64,000 bases of DNA from Bacillus cytotoxicus (GCF_023715645.1 NZ_JAMBOP010000026.1:1-64000); one strand, 5' to 3'. Shown: positions 54,037-63,630, counted from the stretch's first letter. Numbers and translations: made by a program. The notes: generated from the letters alone by a model not told the origin.

Positions 54037-54212
54037 ATTGCTTCACTCCTTTCGATATAAGTGAAACTTTCCATTAGTGGTAGCTTTAATTCAACTCCTT
54101 TCCTGATTAATAGTGAGATCTCACAGCCAATAGAATAACAGCTCTTTTCCTAAAATATATGCCTCCTTCCTTTTAGTTATCTTAATTTTCGAACATCTTA
54201 ACTTTTAAAAAA

Positions 54213-54269
54213 GAGGCTGTTACTACAGCCCTCAAAAAAAGAACAGGAGAAAGCTATAGTGACAGCCTC
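54213..54269. repeat. inverted repeat between yuaF and the dehydrogenase gene
   Basis: gaggctgttactacagc and gctatagtgacagcctc are 17-base arms, 15 of 17 matching, with a loop of about 23 bases. It may be a terminator or a small repeat; no gene lies within. Confidence 0.45.
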
Positions 54270-54361
54270 CTCCTGAAGTAAACCAATATATGGTATATTT
54301 GTATAATACAAGATTTTGTATAAAAAGTAAAGTCATATATATATTGGAATTTTTTGCGATC

Positions 54362-54541
54362 CACCTATAGAAATCTTAATTTTTCATCATATAAGTCGTT
54401 GCCATAAGAATTTAACAGCTCTCTTTGTTTTAAAACCTCGCACGTGGTAGGAAAAGGAACTGACCGCTTCTATGCGCGGCCAGATGCTCTCGTCCCCCCT
54501 AAAAGAAGTGGGTTTCTATGTCTATTTTTATTCAATTATGG
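54362..54541 (+). repeat. bcr1-like repeat 23
   Basis: Plus-oriented: cacctatagaaatcttaatt, cctcgcacgtggtaggaaaagg, ctgaccgcttctatgcgcggcc, ctctcgtccccc, right end gtctatttttattcaattat. It is upstream of the dehydrogenase-like gene. Confidence 0.75.
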
Positions 54542-54600
54542 ACAAACAAATAATCCTTCCTTATGCGAAATGAATATCTTAATCATATAGGAGGGAAAGT

Positions 54601-55863
54601 ATGGAAAAAGAACAACTTATTTTTACTATACTTGGAAGTAGTGGTGGCGCTGCTCGTGCATTTTTATCTTTATTAAATCATGCCGTGAAAGATATTCGTA
54701 ATCCGTTATATTCTCAGTTACAGAACTGTTCCATTCATTTAATTGATATGAAGCAAAAACCGCAATCTTATTTTAAAAATATATATCCTGCATTATACGA
54801 GAGCTTTACATTCCATGTGTTCGATCTAAGAGATCACACATTATTTCGAAATCATTTACAGACATCGAAGACAAGCCTAGTTATTGATGCTTCCTTAGCA
54901 GATGCAGTAGAAATGCTAACATGCTGTAATAAAGCGAATGTACATTATATGAATACAGCGTTACAATCACCCGCAATCGATGCAAATGAGCATATTAAAC
55001 GGTTCAGTTTATTAGAAAGACAAAATTTCTTTGAAAAGCATAGACCTGCCTTCACAAACATGACAGGCATTATTTGTTCCGGTATGAATCCTGGCGTCGT
55101 TCAATGGATGGCAGTTAAATTAATGAAACAAAACCCTACGGAACCCCCCCTTGCTTGTTTCATCGTCGAACACGATACAACGTTCTATCATGATCCAACT
55201 CTTATAAAAGAAAAAAGCGTATACTCGACATGGTCGCCTGCTGGATTTTTAGAAGAAGCTATTTTAAACTATCCTCTTTTTATGAAACATCAAACTCCGA
55301 TTCTCTTGTGTAACACCGCTTACGAACAAGAATTTAAAGTAACGTTAGGAGATAAACAGTTTTTCGGTTGTTTAATGGGGCATGAAGAAGTAATCAATCT
55401 CGGAAAATTGTACGATATGGAAGTCGGTTTTTTATATCGTATTAATGATTATATGACACAAATAATCTGTGATAATCAACAAAATATTGATGAACTATGG
55501 AACTGGGATCATCACGTACTAAATCCAGAAATTGGACAACTCCTCGGTGAAGATTTAATCGGTGTATTACTTGTCTATAAAGACAAAGAAATATATATGT
55601 ACAATACAACTGCCACTCAACATGTATACACACAATACGGAACAAACGCAACCTATTTCCAAGTAGCATGCGGTGTTTACGGTGCACTTGCTAGCCTCTT
55701 ACTCGATAAATTACCACTTGGCTGTTACTTCGTAGACGAACTTCTTTTGAATACAGATTCAAAATACGGTGAATATCTTTCTTATTATATGAAAGATTTT
55801 GTAATAGGAGAAAATAAGACGACAGATGGGTTATTATTTGATCGTATAAGAAAGATTGAGTAG
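54601..55863 (+). CDS. homospermidine synthase-like / saccharopine dehydrogenase-like protein
   Basis: 420 residues. N-terminal Rossmann-like start ILGSSGGAARAFLSLL. The later part follows the homospermidine synthase pattern: ICSGMNPGVVQWMAVKLM, VYSTWSPAGFLEEA, MGHEEVINLGKLYD and a C-terminal GEDLIGVLLVY... NATYFQVACGVYGALASLLL. The family condenses putrescine units or reduces related Schiff bases with NAD(P). Overall similarity is judged by motif order only, so the exact reaction is uncertain. RBS aggaggg before the ATG; monocistronic. Confidence 0.65.
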   Translation: MEKEQLIFTILGSSGGAARAFLSLLNHAVKDIRNPLYSQLQNCSIHLIDMKQKPQSYFKNIYPALYESFTFHVFDLRDHTLFRNHLQTSKTSLVIDASLADAVEMLTCCNKANVHYMNTALQSPAIDANEHIKRFSLLERQNFFEKHRPAFTNMTGIICSGMNPGVVQWMAVKLMKQNPTEPPLACFIVEHDTTFYHDPTLIKEKSVYSTWSPAGFLEEAILNYPLFMKHQTPILLCNTAYEQEFKVTLGDKQFFGCLMGHEEVINLGKLYDMEVGFLYRINDYMTQIICDNQQNIDELWNWDHHVLNPEIGQLLGEDLIGVLLVYKDKEIYMYNTTATQHVYTQYGTNATYFQVACGVYGALASLLLDKLPLGCYFVDELLLNTDSKYGEYLSYYMKDFVIGENKTTDGLLFDRIRKIE

Positions 55864-55887
55864 GTTTTTCTACTCAATCTTTTTTAA
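55852..55887 (+). terminator. terminator of the dehydrogenase-like gene
   Basis: 11-bp stem agattgagtag / ctactcaatct overlapping the stop, then T-run. Confidence 0.85.
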
Positions 55888-55922
55888 GTTTACTTAGAAA
55901 CAAAAAACTTGTACTTAGTGGA

Positions 55923-56054
55923 CGATTCCTCATGGAAAAGCTCTTCATCGCATGAAACACGTCCGCTTTTTGTTTTAAAATATAATAGCGGAACTTCTCA
56001 TCTTTTACGTTTATGTATGCTGACATGAGTGTACTGTAGCGGTTGTACTGGTTG
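55923..56054 (-). pseudogene. duplicated C-terminal fragment of yhbH
   Basis: The sequence matches 56608-56735 (end of intact yhbH) closely over about 130 bp, in the same orientation. Its minus-strand translation gives [21 protein letters not shown], then [11 protein letters not shown], then diverges (SMRNRPLS). It has no start or RBS. It brackets, with the true yhbH end, a 530-bp segment that contains an Rpn-nuclease remnant. Confidence 0.85.
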
Positions 56055-56221
56055 AATCATCTATCTGTACCCATGTTAATTAAACATGACAGCTATATTT
56101 ATGGTAAGTAAAATTACCGATAAAAAGCATCTTTATTAGTAATTTATGAAACAATACTTCTTATATAAGATAGCAATTGCATTCACTTTATAAACTGAGT
56201 TAGGCTCACAATAATAGTATT

Positions 56222-56565
56222 TGCATATGTAAGGAATTATCTTATAAAATATGGGAAAATACATTTGTCCGTTGGATGTTACTGTTGCCAGCTCACGAAG
56301 ATGAACATTTAACTCAAGTATTGGAGGAGATTGCGATGAATCAAGATCCAATTTTACAAAAGGCCATGAATAAATGGGAAAATATGAGTCATGACTCTTC
56401 TTTCCGAACAGCTTATGAAGCTCGTGAGAAAATACTTCTAGATGAGCAAGCTAAAATAGCTCATGCACGAGAAGAGGGATTAGAAAAAGGAATTGAACAA
56501 GGAAAAATTCAATTAATCCGTGGTATGCATAAAAATGGTATGCCGTTAGAAGACATTGCAAACAA
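56222..56565 (+). pseudogene. remnant of Rpn-family recombination-promoting nuclease (PD-(D/E)XK transposase type)
   Basis: Reading from about 56231 gives NTFVRWMLLLPAHEDEH, then the helical C-terminal part EIAMNQDPILQKAMNKWE, SHDSSFRTAYEAREK and EEGLEKGIEQGKIQLIRGMHKNGMPLEDIA, typical of Rpn/TIGR01784 proteins (normally about 250-300 residues). The catalytic N-terminal domain is absent, and the C-terminal end breaks at about 56562 into the yhbH terminator. The frame is intact within the remnant but has no normal start. It lies between duplicated yhbH ends. Confidence 0.75.
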
Positions 56566-56566
56566 A

Positions 56567-56589
56567 AAACCCCTACACTTAGGGGCTCA
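56567..56589 (-). terminator. yhbH terminator
   Basis: Short stem cccct / agggg just past the yhbH stop codon, followed on the minus strand by a T-run (A-run 56564-56569). The Rpn remnant breaks at this point. Confidence 0.6.
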
Positions 56590-57759
56590 AGCCATCTTCT
56601 CCTTCGATTCTTCACGGAAAAAGCTTTTCATCGCATGAAACACGTCAGCTTTTTGTTTTAAAATATAATAGCGAAACTTCTCATCTTTTACGTTTTTATA
56701 TGCTGACATGAGTGTACTGTGGCGATTATACTGGTTCACCTCTCCATACCCAAACATGTTAGATACTTTCATCAACTCCTGCACAAGTTTTACACAGCGT
56801 GCATTGTCAGAGGTTAAATTATCTCCATCTGAGAAATGGAATGGATATATGTTATAGCGTTCTGGAGAGTATTTTGTATCGATTAGTTCTAATGCTTTTC
56901 TGTATGCTGAGGAACAAATGGTTCCACCGCTTTCGCCTTTTGAGAAAAATTCTTCTTCTGTGACAACTTTTGCTTCTGTATGGTGTGCGATAAATTCAAT
57001 ATCAACTGTTTCATATTTTGTACGTAAAAAACGAGACATCCAGAAGAAGAAGCTACGGGCCATATATTTTTCCCAAAGACCCATCGAACCGCTCGTATCC
57101 ATCATTGCTAATACAACAGCTTTTGATTCTGGTTTCAAGACTTCGTTCCACGTACGAAATTTTAAATCTTCTTGTTTAATCGGATGAAAGGCTGGGGTAC
57201 CGCTCATTGCATTTCGTTTATAAGCGGACATCATCGTCCGTTTTTTATCAATATTCCCCCAAAGACCCGTTTTGCGAATGTCGTTAAATTCAATATGTTC
57301 AATGCGATTTTCATCCATTTCTTTCCGCTGTAAATTAGGAAGTTCTAATTCTTTAAAAAATGCTTGCTCTAGTTCTAAAATCGATACTTCTGCCTCATAG
57401 TAGTCCTCTCCTGCAGAGTCCCCGGCACCTTTTCCTTTTCCTGGTCCTTTTTGTTTCTGGCCAGATCCATCTTTTGCGACGACATCACCGATTTTACTAT
57501 TACCTTTTCCTTGACCAACATGCTTATTTTTATCATAGTTATAACGAATTTTATATTCATCTAGTGAACGAATTGGTATTTTTACAACATCCCTGCCATT
57601 GGACATGATAATACTTTCTTCTGTAACAAGGTCTGGTAAATTATTTTTGATTGCCTCTTGTACTTTTTCTTGATGACGTTGCTGATCATCATGTCCTTTA
57701 CGATGGAGGGACCAATTTTCCTGTGAAATCGTATAGTTGTATTGATTTTCTTCTGTCAT
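56587..57759 (-). CDS. yhbH: YhbH (DUF444, VWA-like) protein
   Basis: 390 residues. The N-terminal half is basic and Gly-rich ([18 protein letters not shown]); the C-terminal half carries a VWA-like fold with [12 protein letters not shown] (MIDAS DxSxS), then FFWMSRFLR and [19 protein letters not shown]. This is the sporulation/stress-associated YhbH/YeaH family, functionally linked to the PrkA kinase (yeaG-yeaH in E. coli). ATG at 57759 after aaggaggg. In this genome it is separated from prkA by about 1 kb of repeats; the 3' end is duplicated at 55923. Confidence 0.93.
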   Translation of the reverse strand: MTEENQYNYTISQENWSLHRKGHDDQQRHQEKVQEAIKNNLPDLVTEESIIMSNGRDVVKIPIRSLDEYKIRYNYDKNKHVGQGKGNSKIGDVVAKDGSGQKQKGPGKGKGAGDSAGEDYYEAEVSILELEQAFFKELELPNLQRKEMDENRIEHIEFNDIRKTGLWGNIDKKRTMMSAYKRNAMSGTPAFHPIKQEDLKFRTWNEVLKPESKAVVLAMMDTSGSMGLWEKYMARSFFFWMSRFLRTKYETVDIEFIAHHTEAKVVTEEEFFSKGESGGTICSSAYRKALELIDTKYSPERYNIYPFHFSDGDNLTSDNARCVKLVQELMKVSNMFGYGEVNQYNRHSTLMSAYKNVKDEKFRYYILKQKADVFHAMKSFFREESKEKMA

Positions 57760-58035
57760 TCCTTTCCCTCCTTACATATTTTTTTATGCTGTTATGAAAA
57801 CACATCCTAAAACATGAGTTTCTTAGTTGAAAATAAGCAATAAGGAAATACTCTTTCATAATTAAGAAAGAAACACAATGCATTGTTGCACACTTTACGG
57901 CTCTGCAACATACTGTATTGTGTTGACCTTTTCTGTATGAATGGTTGGTTACTCTATCATATGCTAGTTGTGAAAATAATTGACAAATAAATTCATAAGA
58001 TTGCATTTTAATTTATTCATAGTGGACAAGCAGGG
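57760..58035. other. yhbH upstream region
   Basis: About 275 bp with no gene, presumably the yhbH promoter; an early sporulation sigma-E promoter is expected from the family but was not confirmed by eye. Confidence 0.35.
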
Positions 58036-58243
58036 TTATATATAAATTCCAGTTGAGAAACGCCATAAAAACCTTTTCTTTTTTTCGAGAGGGCGAGTGC
58101 GTCTAGCCTTGCGTTGGAGCGGTTAGGGTCTTTTCCTGCCACTTGCCATGTTTAAACACAAGGAGCAGGAAAGTAGCTGTGCTTGTTGTGTTTTTCGTAG
58201 CCGCGACTTATGTTTAAAACATTAAAATGAATTTATATAAAAG
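58036..58243 (-). repeat. bcr1-like repeat 24 (array unit 1)
   Basis: First of four head-to-tail minus-oriented units between yhbH and prkA: ttatatataaattccagttg, gcgtctagccttgcgttggagc, tgccatgtttaaacacaagg, gtagccgcgacttatg. Confidence 0.85.
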
Positions 58244-58430
58244 GTAGACAATGATTAAAAACCTTTTTCTTTTTTGGGGAGGGCGAGTGCGTCTAGCCTT
58301 GCGTTGGAGCGGTTAGGGCCTATTTCCACTTGCCATGTTTAAACACAAGGAGCAGGAAAGTAGCTGTGCTTGTTGTGTTTTTCATAGCCGCGACTTATGT
58401 TTAAAACATTAAAATGAATTTATATAAAAG
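58244..58430 (-). repeat. bcr1-like repeat 24 (array unit 2)
   Basis: Starts gtagacaatgattaaaaacc at 58244; the next such start is at 58431 (187 bp). Shares the variant tctagccttgcgttgg with unit 1 only. Confidence 0.85.
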
Positions 58431-58620
58431 GTAGACAATGATTAAAAACCTTTTTCTTTTTTCGGGAGGGCAAGTGCGTCTGGCCTTGCTTAGGAACGGT
58501 CAGGGCCTTTTCCTGCCACTTGCCATGTTTAAACACAAAGAGCAGGAAAGTAGCTGTGCTTGTTGTGTTTTTCGTAGCCGCGACTTATGTTTAAAACATT
58601 AAAATGAATTTATATAGAAG
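58431..58620 (-). repeat. bcr1-like repeat 24 (array unit 3)
   Basis: 190 bp. Core reads tctggccttgcttaggaacgg, shared with unit 4. Confidence 0.85.
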
Positions 58621-58705
58621 GTAGACAATGATATAAAAACCTTTTCTTTTTTTTGGAAAGCGAGTGCGTCTGGCCTTGCTTAGGAACGGGCAGAGCATGT
58701 TTTGT
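58621..58705 (-). repeat. bcr1-like repeat 24 (array unit 4, truncated)
   Basis: Begins gtagacaatgatataaaaac and carries tctggccttgcttaggaacgg, then breaks off toward the prkA end. Confidence 0.75.
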
Positions 58706-58722
58706 ATTAACAAGCAAAGTGG

Positions 58723-58758
58723 ACAAAAAAACTGCCTCAGGTAAGAGACAGCTTTTCT
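58723..58758 (-). terminator. prkA terminator
   Basis: Imperfect stem aaaactgcctc / gagacagctttt, with a T-run on the minus strand (A-run 58725-58731). Confidence 0.65.
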
Positions 58759-58768
58759 GCTGTGATGA

Positions 58769-60664
58769 TTATCGATTTAATAAGCTGCCTACATAACGAA
58801 GTAATTCGTTTGCAGATGTGGAGTTGTAGCCATGTTCATCAATTAATCGTGCGACAACGTCATTAATTTTCTTCAACTGATTTTCATCTGGTGTTTTCGT
58901 TGACGTCGTAATTTTGACAACGTCCTTCAAATCAGCGAATAGTTTCTTCTGAATTGCCTCGCGAAGGCGTTCGTGCGAATTATAATCAAACCGCTTCCCT
59001 TTGCGGGCATATGCAGAGATACGGATTAAAATTTCTTCGCGGAATGCTTTCTTTGCGTTTTCAGAAATGCCGATTTGTTCTTCAATCGAACGCATCAGTT
59101 TTTCATCTGGGCTCATTTCTTCTCCCGTTAACGGGTCACGCAGTTTCGACTTATTGCAATACGCTTCTACGTTATCTAAATAATTATCCATAAGTGTCTT
59201 CGCTGATTCTTCATATGAATACACAAATGCTTTTTGTACTTCTTTCTTCGCAATTTCATCATACTCTTTACGCGCTAATGAAATGAAATTCATATAGCGT
59301 TCCCGATCTTCATTACTAATCGATGGATGTTGGTCTAATCCATCCTTTAAAGAACGCAATACATCTAAGGCATTAATTGATGCTACTTCTTTACGAATAA
59401 TCGTCGAAGAAATGCGGTTAATGACATAACGCGGATCAATTCCACTCATACCTTCATCTTGGTATTCCCGCTGCAATTCTTCTACATCAATCGAATTGTA
59501 CCCTTCTACCATTTCACCGTCATATAAGCGCATTTTCTTAATTAAATCAATGTCTGGTCGCTTCGGATCTTTTAAGCGTGTTAAAATGGTAAACATTGCT
59601 GCAACGCGTAGTGTATGCGGAGCAATATGCACATCGGAAACATCGCTTTCATGAATCATTTTCTCATAAATATGTTCTTCCTCACTTACCCGTAAATTAT
59701 ATGGAACTGGCATGACAATAATCCGAGAATGAAGTGCTTCATTCTTCTTATTAGAAATAAAGGAACGATATTCTGTTTCATTCGTATGAGCGACAATTAA
59801 TTCATCTGCGGAAATTAATGCAAATCGGCCTGCCTTAAAATTCCCTTCTTGCGTTAATGATAATAAATGCCATAAAAACTTTTCATCACATTTTAACATC
59901 TCTTGAAATTCCATCATTCCGCGGTTTGCTTTATTTAACTCCCCGTCAAAACGGTAAGCGCGCGGATCGGATTCTGAACCAAATTCAGCAATCGTAGAAA
60001 AATCAATACTGCCTGTTAAATCAGCAATATCTTGTGATTTCGGATCAGATGGACTAAATGTTCCAATCCCTGTTCTGCGATCTTCCGAGAAGAAAATACG
60101 CTCGACGATTACATCTTCAATTCTACCGCCGTACTCTTTTTCTAATCGCATTAAGTTTAACGGTGACAAATTCCCTTCAATCCGGACGCCATACTCTGTA
60201 TAAAAATCCTCACGTAAATGATGCGGGATCAGATGAAGCGGATCTTCATGCATCGGGCAACCCTTTATGGCAAAGACAGACCCGCGATCAGTATGTGAAT
60301 ATGCCTCTAATCCGCGTTTTAACATTGTAACTAACGTAGATTTACCGCCACTAACTGGTCCCATTAATAATAAAATCCGTTTTCTTACATCTAATCGTTT
60401 TGCGGATGGATGAAAATACTCTTCCACAAGACGCTCTAATGCTTCTTCTAATCCAAACAATTGATTACTAAAGAAATTATATTTTTTTCTGCCGTCTACT
60501 TCTTCAATTCCAGCATCCTTTACCATATTATAAATACGAGAATGCGCTGTTTGTGCCACCCATGGTCTATCTTTCAAGAGTTCTAAATAGTCAGCAAATG
60601 TCCCTTCCCACTTTATACGCTCTTCTGCTTCCCGGTGCTGTTCAATTTTCTTTAAAATATCCAT
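58769..60664 (-). CDS. prkA: PrkA serine protein kinase / AAA+ protease
   Basis: 631 residues, the family length. N-terminal AAA-like domain with Walker A LMGPVSGGKSTLV (102-110) and Walker B-type elements, then the C-terminal PrkA kinase-like domain (IRKEVASINALDVLRSLKDGLDQHPSIS...). PrkA acts in early sporulation and was first called a kinase, later reported to have protease activity. ATG at 60664 follows gggaggag; a longer upstream frame lacks this RBS. It is functionally tied to YhbH, though separated here by the repeat array. Confidence 0.95.
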   Translation of the reverse strand: MDILKKIEQHREAEERIKWEGTFADYLELLKDRPWVAQTAHSRIYNMVKDAGIEEVDGRKKYNFFSNQLFGLEEALERLVEEYFHPSAKRLDVRKRILLLMGPVSGGKSTLVTMLKRGLEAYSHTDRGSVFAIKGCPMHEDPLHLIPHHLREDFYTEYGVRIEGNLSPLNLMRLEKEYGGRIEDVIVERIFFSEDRRTGIGTFSPSDPKSQDIADLTGSIDFSTIAEFGSESDPRAYRFDGELNKANRGMMEFQEMLKCDEKFLWHLLSLTQEGNFKAGRFALISADELIVAHTNETEYRSFISNKKNEALHSRIIVMPVPYNLRVSEEEHIYEKMIHESDVSDVHIAPHTLRVAAMFTILTRLKDPKRPDIDLIKKMRLYDGEMVEGYNSIDVEELQREYQDEGMSGIDPRYVINRISSTIIRKEVASINALDVLRSLKDGLDQHPSISNEDRERYMNFISLARKEYDEIAKKEVQKAFVYSYEESAKTLMDNYLDNVEAYCNKSKLRDPLTGEEMSPDEKLMRSIEEQIGISENAKKAFREEILIRISAYARKGKRFDYNSHERLREAIQKKLFADLKDVVKITTSTKTPDENQLKKINDVVARLIDEHGYNSTSANELLRYVGSLLNR

Positions 60665-60846
60665 TATAGCTCCTCCCCCATCTCCTTGTTCAAGCGGATT
60701 ATTATAAAAGTATGCGAGGATGTCCTTAAACATTCATACGAATCAAAATGAATTTATACACACTCTTTATAAAGTTTATTGCAGAATTGAAAGAAAATTC
60801 GTTATAATACAAATGATAGAGATAAATATGAATGGGGGCTATTATC

Positions 60847-60936
60847 ATGAAGCTTTTATTAATTTTAGGTGTTATGCTCACATTTCTTACTGCTATTTTT
60901 ACATCAGGATACAATGATAAACCAAGACCAAAATAA
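60847..60936 (+). CDS. small hydrophobic peptide (29 aa)
   Basis: 29 residues: MKLLLILGVMLTFLTAIFTSG followed by YNDKPRPK. A single N-terminal hydrophobic segment with a short polar tail suggests a tiny membrane peptide or cleaved signal. It has a tgggggct RBS and a perfect terminator begins at its stop codon, which is good evidence for a real gene. Not recognised. Confidence 0.65.
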   Translation: MKLLLILGVMLTFLTAIFTSGYNDKPRPK

Positions 60937-60966
60937 AAAGTGATGAGCATGCTCATCACTTTTTAT
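60934..60966. terminator. bidirectional terminator of the 29-aa gene and trmL
   Basis: Perfect palindrome aaaagtgatgagc / gctcatcactttt, shared by the two convergent genes. Confidence 0.85.
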
Positions 60967-61001
60967 CTGTTATAAAATAATGTCTCGCCATAGAACGGCT
61001 T

Positions 61002-61490
61002 TTAATAAACAATTTCTACATCTAACCCTGGAAAATTTTGTTGGCGCAATGCTTCATAAATTAAAATAGCTGCAGTGTTAGATAAGTTTAAAGAACGAAC
61101 TTTATCAGTCATTGGAATGCGTAAGCAATGATCAAAATTATGTTCAATCACATTCGCTGGAAGACCATTTGTTTCTCTTCCAAATACGAAGTAATAATCT
61201 TTTTCTACATTGCTGTAATCAAATGTTGTGTGTGCTTTCTCTCCATACTTTGTTAAGTAGAAAAACTCACCATTTGAATTTTTTTCATAAAATTCCTCAA
61301 TAGAGTCATAATACGTAATTTTCACGTGTTCCCAATAATCTAATCCAGCACGCTTTAACGCTTTATCGTCAGTAGAAAATCCAAGCGGTCTAATTAAATG
61401 TAATTCTGTACCTGTTGCTGCACAACTGCGCGCAATATTACCTGTATTCGCTGGAATTTCTGGTTGATATAAAACAACATGTATTCCCAC
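61002..61490 (-). CDS. trmL: tRNA (cytidine/uridine-34 2'-O)-methyltransferase TrmL
   Basis: 162 residues, SPOUT-class knotted methyltransferase (CspR/YibK group). Landmarks: HVVLYQPEIPANTGNIARSCAA, GRETNGLPANVIE and RIPMTDKVRSLNLSNTAAILIYEALRQ. It methylates the wobble base of tRNA-Leu isoacceptors. GTG at 61490 is chosen as start (MGIHVVLYQ, as in relatives); the GTG at 61499 lies inside the gaggtg RBS. Confidence 0.93.
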   Translation of the reverse strand: MGIHVVLYQPEIPANTGNIARSCAATGTELHLIRPLGFSTDDKALKRAGLDYWEHVKITYYDSIEEFYEKNSNGEFFYLTKYGEKAHTTFDYSNVEKDYYFVFGRETNGLPANVIEHNFDHCLRIPMTDKVRSLNLSNTAAILIYEALRQQNFPGLDVEIVY

Positions 61491-61545
61491 AATGTTCACC
61501 TCAATCTTTTTCTACTACGTATTATACCACTTGGATAAAAAATCT

Positions 61546-62442
61546 CTAGTCATTATCAAGAATATGAAAAAACTTATATTTCATTTGCGGTGTATACTTA
61601 CTTGAATCTTCATAATCCCAATACCGTCTGCGACTATTGGCGGAATGTGCATTTACAAGAGGCATACCGTTCGCATCTTTTGCCACAACAATTGTCGTAT
61701 GATTCCATCTTCCGTCATTTTCAAAATCATAGACAATAATATCTCCAAGCATAAGATCCTGTGGCTTCTCAACTTGTTTTGCTCGAAGTCCTTTCGAGGC
61801 ACTTGATAAATACCAATGAAAAGAATGAGCTACCGCCCAGCTCCAGCTCCATTGGCGATTTTGCTGCCACCATCCACTGCGAATATTCGGATATCCATTC
61901 ATTGGGGTTTCCCCAGCATGCAAACATTGCGAAATAAAATTCGTACAATTATCAGGAAAGTTTTGATAACCTGGATTCCGATCATCCCACCACCGCTCTG
62001 CGTATTTCACTGCCTCTAAACGATTATAGCTGTATGGAATATATTGTCCTTTCCCCTTTGTTGCTTCACGTTCTAACGTTCCACTTTTCTCTTCATCTAT
62101 TGGCGTTCCAATTGCTGTATCTTGCTTAATACATCCATCTTCTAATCGTAAACGCCTCTCCATTTGTTCTTCCTCTACATAAAATAAATGATGATGACGA
62201 ATAAAATACTGAAAATGAATTTGATAATCTACTTCATCATAATTAATACCTTTTAGCTGTCTCATAAAAGACACATCAGCATTACATTTCACTATTTCGG
62301 CATTCCGCCTTTTAAAGAGCTTCTTTTTACGGTGTAACATATCAACAATATCATCTGGAAATTCTGCTTCATTCATACGTTTATTTGTTATATAATCCAA
62401 TTGCCCTTGCAGACACTGTTGAAGATGCTGTTTTATAGACAT
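61546..62442 (-). CDS. amidase-domain protein (YhbB-like)
   Basis: 298 residues. A helical N-terminal part, then an amidase_6 domain (about 139-298) with YNRLEAVKYAERWW, NCTNFISQCLHAG (candidate catalytic C166) and GRWNHTTIVV (H248). Related proteins in Bacillus are putative cysteine amidases/peptidoglycan-related and sporulation-associated. No signal peptide is visible, so location is uncertain. It lies 48 bp after queG and 55 bp before trmL, in the same order as B. subtilis yhbA-yhbB-cspR. Confidence 0.85.
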   Translation of the reverse strand: MSIKQHLQQCLQGQLDYITNKRMNEAEFPDDIVDMLHRKKKLFKRRNAEIVKCNADVSFMRQLKGINYDEVDYQIHFQYFIRHHHLFYVEEEQMERRLRLEDGCIKQDTAIGTPIDEEKSGTLEREATKGKGQYIPYSYNRLEAVKYAERWWDDRNPGYQNFPDNCTNFISQCLHAGETPMNGYPNIRSGWWQQNRQWSWSWAVAHSFHWYLSSASKGLRAKQVEKPQDLMLGDIIVYDFENDGRWNHTTIVVAKDANGMPLVNAHSANSRRRYWDYEDSSKYTPQMKYKFFHILDND

Positions 62443-62490
62443 AGAGTATCCCTCCCCTTATTACAATATGAGGGACCTAAGGATAATCTG

Positions 62491-63630
62491 CTATTTTTTC
62501 TCAGCTAACAATTCAAGACCACGATTCATCTCATGAAGCACTTCCTCATCTTTTTCCCGCTCTTTCGCTTTTTCAATCGCCTCTTGCACACATTCTCCTC
62601 CAATTTTCCCTAACGCCCATGCTGCTGTTCCACGAATAACAGGACGAGGATCTTCTTTCATTACAGCAATTAAATCAGGAATGGCTGTTTCATCTTTAAA
62701 ATGAGCTAGTGCCAATATCGCATTTCGCTGCAACGGCTTTTTCCCTCGCCACGATCCAGACATGATCCCATACTTTTCTTTAAAGTCACGATTGCTAACG
62801 GTCAGAAGGGGTTTTAATAGCGGCTTTACAAGTTCAGGATCAGGTTCCATTTCTGGGTGATTATGAAAATCTATTCCTTTATTTTTTGGACAAACCGTCT
62901 GACACGTATCACATCCGTAAATGCGATTTCCAATCTTCTCTCGATATTCTTCCGGAAGAAACCCTTTCGTTTGCGTTAAAAACGCAATGCATTTTTGAGA
63001 ATTTAATTGTCCTCCTTGTACAAGCGCTCCTGTCGGACAAACATCAATGCACTTTGTACAACTCCCGCATTGATCTTCAATTGGAGTATCTGGCGGAAAA
63101 GGAATATTTGTAATCATCTCACCCAAATACACATACGAACCAAATTCCGGCGTAATAATGGAACAGTTCTTTCCGCCCCATCCAATGCCTGCTCGCTCTG
63201 AAACAGCCCGGTCGCTTAATTCTCCCGTATCTACCATGGATTTCACTTCTATATTTGGTAAACGTTCGATTAAATATGCCTCCAGCTTCTCTAAACGATC
63301 ACGCAAAACAAGATGATAATCTTGTCCCCAAGAAGCACGGCAAAAAATACCTCGTCTCTCTCCCCGTTTGCTTTGTGGTGCATTTTTTAACTTTGAAGGA
63401 TATGCCAATGCAATTGCAATAATCGACTTTGCGCCTGGTAATAATAATTCCGGGTTCGTTCTCTTTTCTATATCTGATTCTTCAAAACCGGATTGATATC
63501 CTAATTGTTGCTGCTGAATAAGCCGTTGCTTTAATTCCTCAAATGGCGTGGCACTCGCAAAGCCTATCTTATCAATCCCAATTGTTTTACTATACGCAAT
63601 AACATCTTGTTTTAATTGTTCAAAATTCAC
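62491..63630 (-). CDS. queG: epoxyqueuosine reductase QueG
   Basis: 379 residues. N-terminal cobalamin-binding domain, two [4Fe-4S] sites (CGSCTKCIDVCPTGAL and CDTCQTVCPKN), and a C-terminal HEAT-like extension (GTAAWALGKIGG, ALAHFKDETAIPDL). It reduces epoxyqueuosine to queuosine in tRNA. The start is GTG (63628-63630) with aaggaga upstream. First gene of the queG-yhbB-trmL group. Confidence 0.93.
   Translation of the reverse strand: MNFEQLKQDVIAYSKTIGIDKIGFASATPFEELKQRLIQQQQLGYQSGFEESDIEKRTNPELLLPGAKSIIAIALAYPSKLKNAPQSKRGERRGIFCRASWGQDYHLVLRDRLEKLEAYLIERLPNIEVKSMVDTGELSDRAVSERAGIGWGGKNCSIITPEFGSYVYLGEMITNIPFPPDTPIEDQCGSCTKCIDVCPTGALVQGGQLNSQKCIAFLTQTKGFLPEEYREKIGNRIYGCDTCQTVCPKNKGIDFHNHPEMEPDPELVKPLLKPLLTVSNRDFKEKYGIMSGSWRGKKPLQRNAILALAHFKDETAIPDLIAVMKEDPRPVIRGTAAWALGKIGGECVQEAIEKAKEREKDEEVLHEMNRGLELLAEKK

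Noticed and set aside
58036-58705. rRNA/tRNA-related or phage repeat
   Set aside because: Units match the bcr1-like family; no RNA gene or phage gene was found.
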